Source of the DNA: Mycobacterium sp. 4858
GTDB lineage: Bacteria; Actinomycetota; Actinomycetes; Mycobacteriales; Mycobacteriaceae
Assembly (NCBI RefSeq): GCF_900240975.1
Contig: NZ_LT968776.1
Coordinates: 744,001-808,000 of the forward strand
Direction: 5' to 3'
DNA: 64,000 nucleotides
The notes below the pieces were generated by a model, which searched no databases, was not told where the DNA came from, and saw nothing but the letters and a program-made list of their open reading frames with translations. A program made the translations under genes and the position numbers. Positions 1 to 8,610 of this stretch are shown in pieces; position 1 is the stretch's first letter, and every line of letters begins with the position of its first letter.

Positions 1-2
1 GA

Positions 3-200
3 TCGAGCAAGTACGTAGTCGTTGCACCGCGCGCTAATGGAGCGGTCCATTCACATCGGATACTGCTGGCCCTGGTCGTGGTCATGGCCCTCATCGCAGC
101 GATCACCGGAGTCGTCGTCGCCGCCTCGACGGGGCACACCACCGCCGCGCTCGTGATCGCCGTCGTGGCCGGCGGGTGGTTCTCCGCCGCCCTCTGCTAG
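3..200 (+). CDS. C-terminal fragment of a small membrane protein (5' end outside window)
   Basis: An open frame enters from the left edge and runs without a stop to TAG at 198-200, giving about 65 residues. The visible part has a short basic stretch, then a hydrophobic segment (LLALVVVMALIAAITGVVVA) and a second hydrophobic stretch near the C-terminus (ALVIAVVAGGWFSAAL). This looks like two transmembrane helices. No family is recognisable and the start lies outside the window. The stop sits next to the stop of the convergent DUF732 gene. Coding status rests only on the open frame and its hydrophobic pattern. Confidence 0.5.
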   Translation, partial: SSKYVVVAPRANGAVHSHRILLALVVVMALIAAITGVVVAASTGHTTAALVIAVVAGGWFSAALC

Positions 201-541
201 CTGGCGACGGCGCCGGGGCAGTACTTGATCCGGCCGAGGTCGACCCACATGTTGGCGCGCTTGGCGGCCTGCTGCGGGGTCAGCCCCGTAATGCTCTGGT
301 TGTTCGCCTGTTGCATCGCGCCGACGATCTGAGCGCGTGACCAGCCCTGTGCCATGGCGTTGCACATCGTCTGTTCGGTCTGCATTTCGTAGTTCGGCCA
401 GTCCGGCGGGAAACCGATCGGGTCGGCATGGGCCGCAGCGAGTGTGGCCGGCAGCGACGCCGAAGCAACGAACGCGATCACGAACGACACGGCGATGAGC
501 AGCCTTCTCGTGATGGACGGGGGTGTGAGCGACAGTTGCAC
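197..541 (-). CDS. secreted DUF732-family protein
   Basis: Small exported protein of about 114 residues. A basic N-terminus (ITRR) precedes a hydrophobic signal segment (LLIAVSFVIAFVASASLPATLAAAHA) with a plausible cleavage site after AHA. The mature part carries the pattern of the mycobacterial DUF732 family: two cysteines (in TMCNAM and KYCPGA), and the repeated theme of a residue block predicting the next helix (MAQGWSRAQIVGAMQQAN ... LTPQQAAKRANMWVDLG). I chose the GTG at 541 because GAGGAG lies 8 nt upstream on the minus strand; a second GTG at 547 sits too close to that motif, and the frame stays open to 652. Function of the family is unknown; secretion to the envelope or medium is inferred. 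Confidence 0.75.
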   Translation of the reverse strand: MQLSLTPPSITRRLLIAVSFVIAFVASASLPATLAAAHADPIGFPPDWPNYEMQTEQTMCNAMAQGWSRAQIVGAMQQANNQSITGLTPQQAAKRANMWVDLGRIKYCPGAVAS

Positions 542-794
542 GGACACTTCTCCTCGATTCAGCGCCTCGATGATTCGGAGGCTCGACAAGCGGTGGCCCC
601 CGTTCATCAATGGTAGGGCTTGGGTGCGTTGACCGGGCCAGAAGCCGGGCACGGAGTCAACGCGCGCGTTCGGTTCGGTGCGCCTATCACCGCCATGTGG
701 ACAGAAACCGTTCCGGCGGCCGTCTTGCGGCGCCCCCGGCCGGCCATGCGAGGCTACGTCGTGTTGACGAGCGAACCGTCGCTAAGGAGGCAAG

Positions 795-1748
795 GTGAGA
801 GCCCTGGTTGCGGGCGCCGCGGGCTTCCTGGGGTTCCACCTCTGCGATCGGCTCCGCCGCGACGGCATGGAGGTCGTCGGGCTGGACAACTTCTGCACCG
901 GCAGCCGCGCGAACGTGCAGCGACTCGCGGGCGATCCGGGCTTCAGCTTCTTCGAGCACGACATCACCCGGCCGGTCGGCTCGGCCGTCTCGGGTCCGCT
1001 GGACGTCATCTTCAACATGGCGTGCCCGGGCTCGCCCCGGGCCTACCAGCGGGATCCGTTGTCCACGCTGGACACCAACTACGTCGGGACCAGGAACCTG
1101 CTGGAGTTGGCGCGCGAATCGGGGGCGACCATTCTTCAGGCGTCCACCAGCGAGGTGTACGGGGATCCGGCAATCCATCCGCAGGCCGAAAGCTACTGGG
1201 GCAACGTCAATTGCTTCGGCGCGCGCGGATGTTACGAAGAGGGCAAGCGAGTCGCCGAGACGCTGATGCTCGAGTACGCGCGCCGCTATGGTGTCCCCAT
1301 CAAGGTCGTCCGCATCTTCAACACCTACGGTCCGGGGATGGATATCGAGGACGGGCGGATCATCTCGACGTTCATCGTCCAGGCGCTGCGCGGCGACCCG
1401 ATCACCATCTTCGGTGACGGCAGCCAGACGCGGTCCTTTTGCTACGTCGACGATCTCGTCGACGGGCTCGTGAAGATGGCGGTGAGCGAACCCTCCTTCA
1501 CCGGGCCCGTAAACCTCGGCAGTCCAGCCGAACTCACCGTCCTCGAAACAGCGACCATGATCAGGGAAAGGACCGGATCCACCTCGCCGACCGTCTTCAA
1601 GCCGCTGCCCCCGGACGACCCGAAGAGGCGCAAGCCGGACATCTCTCTCGCCGAGTCCAGCCTCGGCTGGCGCCCACGCGTCCCGTTCGAGCAGGGGCTC
1701 GAGCGGACGATCGACTATTTCAGATCGAAAGTGGGCCTCCCGCGATGA
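795..1748 (+). CDS. NAD-dependent sugar epimerase/decarboxylase (extended SDR, UDP-glucuronate decarboxylase-like)
   Basis: A 317-residue extended short-chain dehydrogenase acting on a nucleotide sugar in the cytoplasm. The Rossmann motif GAAGFLG is at residues 7-13, an acidic residue (LDNFCTG) follows the second strand, the serine/threonine of ASTSEVYGDP lies near residue 118, and the catalytic pair of YEEGK is at residues 147/151. The segment around FNMACPGSP and YGPGMDIEDGRIISTF resembles UDP-glucuronate decarboxylases (UXS, making UDP-xylose) more than GalE, but substrate is inference. GTG start at 795 follows AAGGAGG. It overlaps the downstream glycosyltransferase by ATGA, so the two are translationally coupled and probably supply and transfer one sugar. 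Confidence 0.85.
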   Translation: MRALVAGAAGFLGFHLCDRLRRDGMEVVGLDNFCTGSRANVQRLAGDPGFSFFEHDITRPVGSAVSGPLDVIFNMACPGSPRAYQRDPLSTLDTNYVGTRNLLELARESGATILQASTSEVYGDPAIHPQAESYWGNVNCFGARGCYEEGKRVAETLMLEYARRYGVPIKVVRIFNTYGPGMDIEDGRIISTFIVQALRGDPITIFGDGSQTRSFCYVDDLVDGLVKMAVSEPSFTGPVNLGSPAELTVLETATMIRERTGSTSPTVFKPLPPDDPKRRKPDISLAESSLGWRPRVPFEQGLERTIDYFRSKVGLPR

Positions 1749-2944
1749 GATTCGTGCTGGCAACGCTGGGAACTCGCGGCGACATCGAGCCGTGCGCCAC
1801 CATCGCCCGGGAACTGCAACGCAGGGGCCACGACGTGCTGATGGCGGTCCCGCCCAACTACGTCGGCTTCATCGAGTCGGCGGGCCTCACCGCGGTCTCC
1901 CACGGCCCCGACCAGGTGCGGCAGAACGCAGAAATCGCACGCAAATACGGGCCGACGCCGAATCCTGTTGCCATGGCGTGGGAAATCTTCCGGGACATCA
2001 CGCAAATGTGGCCGGGGCTGGGCAGGGCGCTCACGTCGCTGGCCGACGGGGCGGACCTGCTGCTGACGGACGCCAGCGAGCAGGGGCTGGCAGCCAACGT
2101 TGCGGAATACTATGGGATTCCACAGGCCGCCATGCACATCTACCCCATCGCTCCGAGCGAAACGCTTTCGCCCGTAACCAAAGACGCCGAAGACGAGCTG
2201 CGCCGAGCACTGGGGCTGTCAGCGGAAATGGGCCCATCCGCGCCGCACCCAGTGGAGATCCAGGCCTATGACGAATTCTTCTTTCCGGGACTGGCGGCCG
2301 AATGGGCGCAACACGGTGTCCGGCGACCTTTCGTCGGCGGGCTGACGCTGGAGCTGCCGACCGAGGTCGACGACGACGTCGCGTCATGGCTCGATGCGGG
2401 AACACCGCCAATCTATTTCGGTTTCGGCAGCAGCGCGCGCGTCGCATCTTCCGTCGACATAGTCACGATGACCACCGCCTGCGCCCAACTAGGCGAACGC
2501 GCGTTGATTTGCAGCGGCGTCAGCGACCTCAGCGACCTCCCGCAGTCCGAGCACGTGAAGCTGGTGAGCTCGGTGAACCATGCGACCGTTTTCCCCGCTT
2601 GCCGCGCGGTCGTCCACCACGGGGGTCCCGGCACCACGTTCGCGGGCATCCGGGCCGGAGTCCCTACGCTGGCCCTGGCCGTCTCGGTCGACCAGCCGCT
2701 CTGGGCGGCCGCGGTCAACCAACTGGGAGTGGGCATTGGACGGCTCTACGGCGAAACCACGCTCAATTCGTTGGTCGCGGATCTGCGGTCCATCCTCACA
2801 CCGCAGTGCATGGCCCGCACCCGCGAGGTCGCCGCCCTGATGGCCACACCCGCGCAGAGCGCCACCACGGCGGCCGACCTCTTGGAGGATGAGGCCCGTC
2901 GCGGTCACTCGACCGAGGAGCAAGCGCCGCCGACCGCGGAATGA
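1745..2944 (+). CDS. UGT-type glycosyltransferase (GT1, glycopeptidolipid/glycolipid type)
   Basis: A 399-residue GT-B fold glycosyltransferase. The N-terminus MRFVLATLGTRGDIEPC matches the acceptor-domain start of mycobacterial GT1 enzymes that decorate glycopeptidolipids and related lipids (Rv1524/Rv1526c and Gtf/Rtf relatives, from memory). The sugar-nucleotide signature HHGGPGTTFAGIRAGVP begins near residue 291, followed by the D-Q motif in VDQPLW. No signal peptide is seen, so it acts at the cytosolic face. It starts within the stop of the epimerase gene (ATGA), pointing to use of the sugar made by that enzyme. The acceptor is unknown; an envelope glycolipid is the likely guess. Confidence 0.85.
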   Translation: MRFVLATLGTRGDIEPCATIARELQRRGHDVLMAVPPNYVGFIESAGLTAVSHGPDQVRQNAEIARKYGPTPNPVAMAWEIFRDITQMWPGLGRALTSLADGADLLLTDASEQGLAANVAEYYGIPQAAMHIYPIAPSETLSPVTKDAEDELRRALGLSAEMGPSAPHPVEIQAYDEFFFPGLAAEWAQHGVRRPFVGGLTLELPTEVDDDVASWLDAGTPPIYFGFGSSARVASSVDIVTMTTACAQLGERALICSGVSDLSDLPQSEHVKLVSSVNHATVFPACRAVVHHGGPGTTFAGIRAGVPTLALAVSVDQPLWAAAVNQLGVGIGRLYGETTLNSLVADLRSILTPQCMARTREVAALMATPAQSATTAADLLEDEARRGHSTEEQAPPTAE

Positions 2945-2956
2945 TCGATACGCGTG

Positions 2957-3688
2957 TCAGCGCGGGGCGGTCGAATGGTGGATCTGCGCGGCCGAGACGC
3001 TGTCATAAGACGGCAACGCGAAGTCGGGCGAGGCACAGATGTCGGCGCTGTCGCGGACCCGGTCCAACCAGTAACTCTGATCGGCGGCGGACGCGCAGGC
3101 GTAGAGCTTCATGTAGGTCGCCGCGAACGGGAACAAGAAGCCGTTGCCGACCGCCTGCCAGACGGCCGCCGCCACGCCCGGGGTTTCGACGCCCCGGTAG
3201 TCGTCCAGCGCGATCACGCCACGTGGCGCAGCGTGGGTCACGGCGAGGTGGATGTCCTTCGCCACGCACCGGTAGCTGTGACAGCCGTCGATGTGGGTGA
3301 ACCGAAGTGCCCGTTCGCCAAGATCGAGCTCCGACGACGGGCAGACCTCGAGCTGTGGCCGGCGAGTGTGGAACCGGTCCCAGTTGGCCAGGAACTGCTG
3401 CTGGTCCAGGCCCGCGTACTGCCGGCGCGGGAGCGGCGCGAGGTCGTCGTGATCGACCACCGCATCGAAGAGATCGCAGATCACCAGTTCTTCGTCGTCA
3501 CGCAGGCCGTAACCCATCAGGATGGCGGACTTGCCCTGGTATGTGCCGATCTCGAGCATGTCCCCCTTGATGCGCTCGGCCGTCTGGCAGGCGAGCAGCT
3601 TGGTGAAAAGCGCGACATCGGCCTCGAAGAACCAGCCGTCGACGTTGTCCATCTGCTCGGCATAGAGGTTCCATACGGCATCGGTCAT
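2957..3688 (-). CDS. class I SAM-dependent methyltransferase (TylF/macrocin O-methyltransferase-like)
   Basis: A 243-residue methyltransferase. The SAM-binding glycine loop reads GDMLEIGTYQGKSA near residue 45, and the metal/catalytic region HIDGCHSYRCVAKDI is followed by IALDDY, a layout shared by Methyltransf_24 and TylF-type sugar O-methyltransferases. The ATG at 3688 is preceded by AGGAGC at good spacing. It faces the epimerase/glycosyltransferase pair from the opposite strand with only 12 nt between the stops. Methylation of the sugar added by that pair is a reasonable inference, but no acceptor can be named from sequence alone. Confidence 0.75.
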   Translation of the reverse strand: MTDAVWNLYAEQMDNVDGWFFEADVALFTKLLACQTAERIKGDMLEIGTYQGKSAILMGYGLRDDEELVICDLFDAVVDHDDLAPLPRRQYAGLDQQQFLANWDRFHTRRPQLEVCPSSELDLGERALRFTHIDGCHSYRCVAKDIHLAVTHAAPRGVIALDDYRGVETPGVAAAVWQAVGNGFLFPFAATYMKLYACASAADQSYWLDRVRDSADICASPDFALPSYDSVSAAQIHHSTAPR

Positions 3689-3791
3689 GATGCGCTCCTG
3701 CGCATGAACTCCTCCCAGGAAGGTTCGTGGTGGCCGACGTTTTCAGATGTGCGCCGTGCGTTGAAGGGTATCAATGGGTCACGCGACTCAC

Positions 3792-3811
3792 TCGGGGCCT
3801 TTGGTCCTTCG
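3792..3811. promoter_or_regulatory. DosR-box-like site upstream of universal stress gene
   Basis: A 20-bp window here matches the DosR consensus TTSGGGACTWWAGTCCCSAA at 13 positions, with the core GGGGCCTTTGGTCC closest to consensus. It lies about 85 bp upstream of the universal stress gene starting at 3897, whose best-known paralogs (Rv2623, Rv2005c) belong to the DosR regulon. The right arm is degenerate, so the call is tentative. Confidence 0.35.
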
Positions 3812-3896
3812 GCTTGGATCTCTTCGGCCCTGACAGTCACGGCCGCCCCGAGTGATCCTGCCGGTGGGTACACGGCCGATCAGGGAAGAACTCCAA

Positions 3897-4796
3897 ATGT
3901 GGCAACCACCACGTGGCGCCGTCTTGGTAGGCGTTGATGGCTCGGCCGCGGCCCTGCGTGCCGTCCGGTGGGCGGCCCGGGATGCGGCGCTGAGGAAGGC
4001 GCCGCTGACCCTGGTGCATGTCGTCGACGCCCTCTTGCCGGAGTGGTTCGAGGTCGCCGCGCTGGCCGGCTTCAGCCAATGGCAGGAGCAGCGGGCACGC
4101 GATGTCATCTCGTCGGCGATCAAGGTCGCCGAGGAGAACACCGGTGAGCGCGATCCGGTGCAGATCGACGGCAAGGTGTTGCGTTCTGCCACCGTCCCGA
4201 CGCTCATCGACCTCTCCAAAGCCGCGGAGATGGTCGTGGTCGGCTACCGGGGACACGGCGGCGTCCTGGCCGGCAACTTCCTGGGCTCGGTGAGTTCGAA
4301 CTTGGTTTACCACGCGCATTGCCCGGTCGCCGTAATCCACGACGACAAAGCCCTGACCGGCAATGGCGCGCGGGCACCGGTGCTGGTGGGCATCGACGGC
4401 TCGCCGGCGTCGGAAGCGGCCACTGCCATCGCATTCGAGGAAGCCTCCCGGCGCGGTGTCGGGCTGGTGGCCATGCACGCCTGGACCGATCCCCGGGTTG
4501 CCGGCTCCAAGGGGTCGTTCCAGGACGCCAAATGGGACGCTCAACTATCCGAGGAGGAGGCGACGCTCGCTGAGCGACTGGCCGGTTGGCGCGAACGCTA
4601 TCCCGACGTGGGGGTCGATCGCAGGATCGAAATCGGTGATCCGGCGCGTTGGCTGATCGAGGCGTCCCAGCGCGCGCAACTCGTCGTGGTCGGCAGCCAC
4701 GGCTGCGGCTGGGTCAGGGGCAGGTTGCTGGGATCGGTCGGGGCGGCGGTGGTCAACCGGGCCAAGGTCCCGGTGATCGTGGCGCGCCGGTCGTGA
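3897..4796 (+). CDS. universal stress protein, two UspA domains
   Basis: A 299-residue tandem UspA protein, the size of M. tuberculosis Rv2623/Rv2005c (about 295 aa). Each half begins with a beta strand and acidic motif (VLVGVDGS near residue 10 and near residue 163) and ends with the ATP-binding signature G-2x-G-9x-GS (GYRGHGGVLAGNFLGSVS and GSHGCGWVRGRLLGSVG). ATP-binding tandem Usps of this type restrain growth under hypoxia and NO in M. tuberculosis. I start at the ATG at 3897 because homology begins at MWQPPRGAVLVG; the frame is open upstream to 3852 without a family match. A DosR-like box lies upstream at 3792. Confidence 0.9.
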   Translation: MWQPPRGAVLVGVDGSAAALRAVRWAARDAALRKAPLTLVHVVDALLPEWFEVAALAGFSQWQEQRARDVISSAIKVAEENTGERDPVQIDGKVLRSATVPTLIDLSKAAEMVVVGYRGHGGVLAGNFLGSVSSNLVYHAHCPVAVIHDDKALTGNGARAPVLVGIDGSPASEAATAIAFEEASRRGVGLVAMHAWTDPRVAGSKGSFQDAKWDAQLSEEEATLAERLAGWRERYPDVGVDRRIEIGDPARWLIEASQRAQLVVVGSHGCGWVRGRLLGSVGAAVVNRAKVPVIVARRS

Positions 4797-4809
4797 CGGC
4801 GGCCGCTCG

Positions 4810-6108
4810 CTAGTTCCCCGGCCTGACGGGCACGAGGTCTTCGGTGAGGGCCTCGTCAGCCAGATCTTCGAGTTCCTTGCCTTTCGTCTCCGGTCCGATC
4901 GCGTAGCCGAGCAGCGTCAGCGCCCAAAGGCCGGCGAGCGCCAGATACGGCGCCTCGAGCCCGTAATGCGTGATGCCCCAACCGACCACGGCCGGGGCCG
5001 CGATGGAGACGACGCGGCCGCCGCCAACTGCGATGCCGAAACCCGTGCCGCGCAACACCGTTGGGAAGAGCTCTGAGACGTACGTGTCCCCGACGCCCCA
5101 CAGCCAGCCGAGGGTGGCGATGGCGATCGCACCGAAGACCAGGTAGCGGTCCAACGAGTGGGAGGTGGCGGCCAGGACGGTCGAGACCAATTCGATCACT
5201 CCGGCGAGGATCGCCGAGGGGCGCCGGCCCACCCAATCGGCGAGCGCGGTTCCCAGGTAGACGAATACGACCTGGAGCAGGAAGAACAGCAGCGCGTAGC
5301 GGATCGCCTCGATCGAGGAGGCGTGGAACCTCTTGACGATGTACGTCGTCAAGAAGACGGTCACGCCCCAGTAGCCGACCGCGTTGGCAGTGTAGATCAG
5401 CCAGCCGGAGAACAGTCGCCGACGCACGCCGGGAAGGTGCCACAGCCGCGGCTTGCTGGCCCCGTTGTCGACCCGGGCCTGCACGTCGGTGTACCGGTGC
5501 GATTCGGCTATTCCCCGCCGGACGAGGAACAGGACGACGGCCGGGACGATCGCCACGATGAAGGCGGACTGCCAGCCGAACCGCGGCACCAGGGCCAGCG
5601 CGACGGCCGCTGCGAGGACATAGCCCAGGGAGAAGAAGGAGAAGATCACCCCGCCGACTCCGAGGGCGCGCGTCTTCGCAGGCCAGACCTCGGCGGTGTA
5701 GGGCGCACCGACCGCCAGTTCCCCGGCACCGCCCACCCCGGTGAGGAAGCGAAGTCCGGTGAAGGCGGCGACATTCGCCGTGAGCCCGGCCAATGAGGTG
5801 GTGATGCCGTAGAGCAGGATCGACGCCCCGAGGGTGGTCTTACGCCCCCACCGGTCGGCGGCGTATCCGAAGCCGATGGTGCCGATTGTGTAGCCCAGCA
5901 GGAAGATTGAGCCGATGTAGCCGGCCTCGGCGTCGGTGATATGCAACGTCTTCTTTATGTCCGGCAGCACCAAGCCGTAGATGTTCACCGCGTACGAGTC
6001 GAAGCCATAACCCAATCCGGCTGTCACCGCGACGAAGAGGGCCTGCTTGAACGTGGCGGGTAGGGCTCGAGGTACCTGGGTCGTGGGGCTGCCCACATTT
6101 GACGTCAC
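4810..6108 (-). CDS. MFS transporter (sugar/organic acid:H+ symporter type)
   Basis: A 432-residue major facilitator permease with about 12 hydrophobic segments. Family motifs are visible: GYAADRWGRKTTLGAS (motif A, D-x-x-G-R-[RK]) between helices 2 and 3, a second motif A (ADWVGRRPSAIL) after helix 8, and the sugar-porter-like SELFPTVLRGTGFG and PETKGKELEDL near the C-terminus. These fit the metabolite:H+ symporter branch (niacin, aromatic acid and sugar porters). The substrate cannot be read from sequence. The start is a GTG at 6108; the gene is divergent from the M15 peptidase, with about 135 bp between that may hold promoters for both. Confidence 0.85.
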   Translation of the reverse strand: MTSNVGSPTTQVPRALPATFKQALFVAVTAGLGYGFDSYAVNIYGLVLPDIKKTLHITDAEAGYIGSIFLLGYTIGTIGFGYAADRWGRKTTLGASILLYGITTSLAGLTANVAAFTGLRFLTGVGGAGELAVGAPYTAEVWPAKTRALGVGGVIFSFFSLGYVLAAAVALALVPRFGWQSAFIVAIVPAVVLFLVRRGIAESHRYTDVQARVDNGASKPRLWHLPGVRRRLFSGWLIYTANAVGYWGVTVFLTTYIVKRFHASSIEAIRYALLFFLLQVVFVYLGTALADWVGRRPSAILAGVIELVSTVLAATSHSLDRYLVFGAIAIATLGWLWGVGDTYVSELFPTVLRGTGFGIAVGGGRVVSIAAPAVVGWGITHYGLEAPYLALAGLWALTLLGYAIGPETKGKELEDLADEALTEDLVPVRPGN

Positions 6109-6245
6109 CTGAGGGAAGGTATGCGCGAGGCCCCGTGCGCAAAAGGATCACAATCCGCCTGATCGGAATCGGCGCCGCGCCGATCCGAGGTAGCTTGGCA
6201 CCGGGCTCGCCGGGCCATACGGCTTGTCGCGGCGGCCTGGTAGGG

Positions 6246-7004
6246 ATGGAAGAAGCAAGCGGTGAGGACTCATCCCAGTTGACGCCCTCCGAGCGGCGGG
6301 GTCCCGCGGTGGCGGGAATGCTCGCAGCGTGTCTCGTGCTGGTGCAGTGCACCGCCGCGCAGCCGCCTCCGGCGGCACCGTCGCGGTCCGCTCCACCGTC
6401 ATCGTCGGCCGATGGGTCATCGTCGGCCGGTGCGCCGCTTGCACCCGCCGGCGCGACCGTCGAACCGGTCACCGCCGCCGAGCTCGGCGCGAGCTGGCGG
6501 CCGGGCTGCCCCGTCGAGCCGGAGCGCCTGCGACGGATCACCTTCGACCACATCGGTTTCGACGGCCAGGCGCATCGGGGCGAGCTGATCGTGTACGAGG
6601 ACTTGGTGCCGGACGTCACCGCGATCTTCGACCAGCTCTACCGGCTGCGTTTTCCCGTCGAGAAGATCCGCACGGTCGACCACTATCCGGATGCGGATGA
6701 CGAATTGTCCATGGAGGACAACAACACGTCGGCGTTCAACTGCCGAACCATCCCGGGGACCGACGAATGGTCTCCGCACGCTTACGGCCGGGCGATCGAT
6801 CTCAATCCACTTGTCAATCCGTGCCTGTACGCAAGCGGATATTTCGAACCGCGCAACGCGGCGGCCTACCTGGACCGCAGCCGCACTGATCCGGGACTCT
6901 TACACGCCGGCGACCCGGCGGTCCGGGTCTTCACAGATCGTGGCTGGCGGTGGGGTGGTGAGTGGACGGCTCCCCTCGATTACCAACACTTCGAGCGGCC
7001 CTAA
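6246..7004 (+). CDS. secreted M15-family (VanY/extensin-like) peptidase
   Basis: A protein of about 252 residues. The N-terminus has a hydrophobic export segment (VAGMLAACLVLVQC) and then a Pro/Ser-rich linker rich in SSSADGSSSA. The C-terminal domain carries the zinc-ligand pattern of M15 D-Ala-D-Ala carboxypeptidases: H and D in SPHAYGRAIDLNP and the last histidine in DYQHFERP. It probably trims peptidoglycan stem peptides outside the membrane. A lipobox is possible at VQC but the residue before Cys is atypical. ATG at 6246 is the start that directly precedes the export segment. It converges on the beta-lactamase-like gene with a 4-nt tail overlap. Confidence 0.75.
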   Translation: MEEASGEDSSQLTPSERRGPAVAGMLAACLVLVQCTAAQPPPAAPSRSAPPSSSADGSSSAGAPLAPAGATVEPVTAAELGASWRPGCPVEPERLRRITFDHIGFDGQAHRGELIVYEDLVPDVTAIFDQLYRLRFPVEKIRTVDHYPDADDELSMEDNNTSAFNCRTIPGTDEWSPHAYGRAIDLNPLVNPCLYASGYFEPRNAAAYLDRSRTDPGLLHAGDPAVRVFTDRGWRWGGEWTAPLDYQHFERP

Positions 7005-8551
7005 AGGCCCAGGGCCTGAGCCGCTGCCGTGGCAATCTCACCGCGCAGATCCGACATCGGTGGACTGCCCCGGGTGTGAATCGAATTCGAGAGCACCACG
7101 ACGTAGGTGTCTGAGCTCGGGTCCATCCACACGGAGGTTCCGGTGAAGCCGGTGTGGCCGAAGCTACCGATCGGGAAGACGACGCCCCGCGGCGCGGACT
7201 GGCCCGTATCGATATCCCAGCCGAAGCCGCGCAGGTTCTGCCCCGCGATCGCCGGATAGTGCGGGGCGAGCAGCGGATCCGCTCTGTTCGGTCTCTTCGC
7301 GACGGCCGCTCGGGCGGCGGCGTTGGCCGCCTTGAGTTGCTCGAGCGTGTGTCCCGGTTGCTGCGGACTGGTCATCATCTCGAGAGTTGTTTGCGCCAAG
7401 GGGAATTGGCTCGGACGGCCCGCGAGCCGGTCAAGCAGTGCCTGGGCAAAAACGCCGACATCGTGGGCCGTCGAGAACACGCCCGCATGCCCGGCCACTC
7501 CCCCCATGCGCCGCGCCGTCGTGTCCTGCACAGTGCCCCGGAGCAGGTGATCAAGGTCCGGATTCTTGCCCGGATCCCCTCTGCCCTCTTCGTCTCGTGC
7601 CGTCGGTGCGATGCGGGGCAGCAGACCGGTGTTCCAGGTGCCCTCTGGGCAGGCCGCCGGCGCTTGGTCTTGCGGCGCGGGAGCCCAGGCGACCGCGGCG
7701 CCCAGCGTCGTGTGCGGACCACACGCTTGCGCCGGGGGGAGGTAACGGGTGTCTGCCATGCCGAGCGGCTCAAACACCTGTCGCTGAACGTAGACGTCCA
7801 GGGCCTCGCCGGTGGCCTTCTCGATCAGCGCTCCCAGCAGGATGAAATTGATGTCCGAGTAGCGGAAAGCCTGGCCGGGGTCCGACTCCAGTGGCGTGGT
7901 GAGCGCGCGATGAAGGCCCTCTTCCTTGTCGGCCTTGTCCAGCCCCCACAGGTCTCCCAGGTTCACGTCCCCGGTTTCCCCGGACGTGTGGGTGAGGAGC
8001 ATGCGAACGGTCACCTTTGCGCGGCGCGGATCGTTCCCGGTGTTGAAATCGGGCAGGTACTGCTGCACGGGGTCGTCGAACGCAACCTTGCCTTGCTCGT
8101 AGAGCTGCATGACCGCGGTCGCCGTCGCGAGGCTCTTGGTCAACGACGCCAAGTCGAAGATCGTGTCCTCGGTCATCGGCTCGGCGGGTGCCTGCGACCC
8201 GTCCAGGCCGGGTTCGCCGGCCAGCTTGCGGGAACCGTAGGCCTGGTGGAAGGCGACCTTGCCGCCGTGACCGATGACCACAACCGCACCCGGCAACCGG
8301 TTCGCCGCGATCGCGTCGTTGATCAGCCGGGAGATTTTTGTGAAGTCAACCGCGGGCGCCGGGTCGGGCGGTTTGACGATTGTCGCGACGTCCGGTCCGG
8401 GAGCCCGCGTGCTTGCACCCAAGGCTGGGCGTCCCGCGTCGCCACGCGCGCAAGCCGCGGTCATTGCCAGGAAGACGGTCCCTGCGGCGATCGCGCTTCG
8501 GATCGCACCGCGAAAGCCTGCGGCGACCGGTCGATTCATTGTGGCGCCCAT
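7001..8551 (-). CDS. serine beta-lactamase/esterase-family hydrolase (putative lipoprotein)
   Basis: A 516-residue class C beta-lactamase-fold serine hydrolase. The N-terminus has a signal segment ending TAAC at Cys34, a possible lipidation site with a non-ideal -3 residue. The catalytic SxxK reads SLTK at residues 136-139, the YxN equivalent is YSD (FRYSDINF), and HTG (SFGHTGFTG) supplies the third motif near the C-terminus. Members act as penicillin-binding-like enzymes, D-amino-acid peptidases or esterases (LipD/LipE relatives in mycobacteria); which one applies is open. The ATG at 8551 has AGGTAACGAG upstream; the ATG at 8539 is the alternative. Neighbours on both sides are also wall hydrolases. 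Confidence 0.8.
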   Translation of the reverse strand: MGATMNRPVAAGFRGAIRSAIAAGTVFLAMTAACARGDAGRPALGASTRAPGPDVATIVKPPDPAPAVDFTKISRLINDAIAANRLPGAVVVIGHGGKVAFHQAYGSRKLAGEPGLDGSQAPAEPMTEDTIFDLASLTKSLATATAVMQLYEQGKVAFDDPVQQYLPDFNTGNDPRRAKVTVRMLLTHTSGETGDVNLGDLWGLDKADKEEGLHRALTTPLESDPGQAFRYSDINFILLGALIEKATGEALDVYVQRQVFEPLGMADTRYLPPAQACGPHTTLGAAVAWAPAPQDQAPAACPEGTWNTGLLPRIAPTARDEEGRGDPGKNPDLDHLLRGTVQDTTARRMGGVAGHAGVFSTAHDVGVFAQALLDRLAGRPSQFPLAQTTLEMMTSPQQPGHTLEQLKAANAAARAAVAKRPNRADPLLAPHYPAIAGQNLRGFGWDIDTGQSAPRGVVFPIGSFGHTGFTGTSVWMDPSSDTYVVVLSNSIHTRGSPPMSDLRGEIATAAAQALGL

Positions 8552-8610
8552 CTCGTTACCTGCGATTTTGTTTCCGGATCTTGACGGCGTCAAGCGATCA
8601 CGCCCGTATC

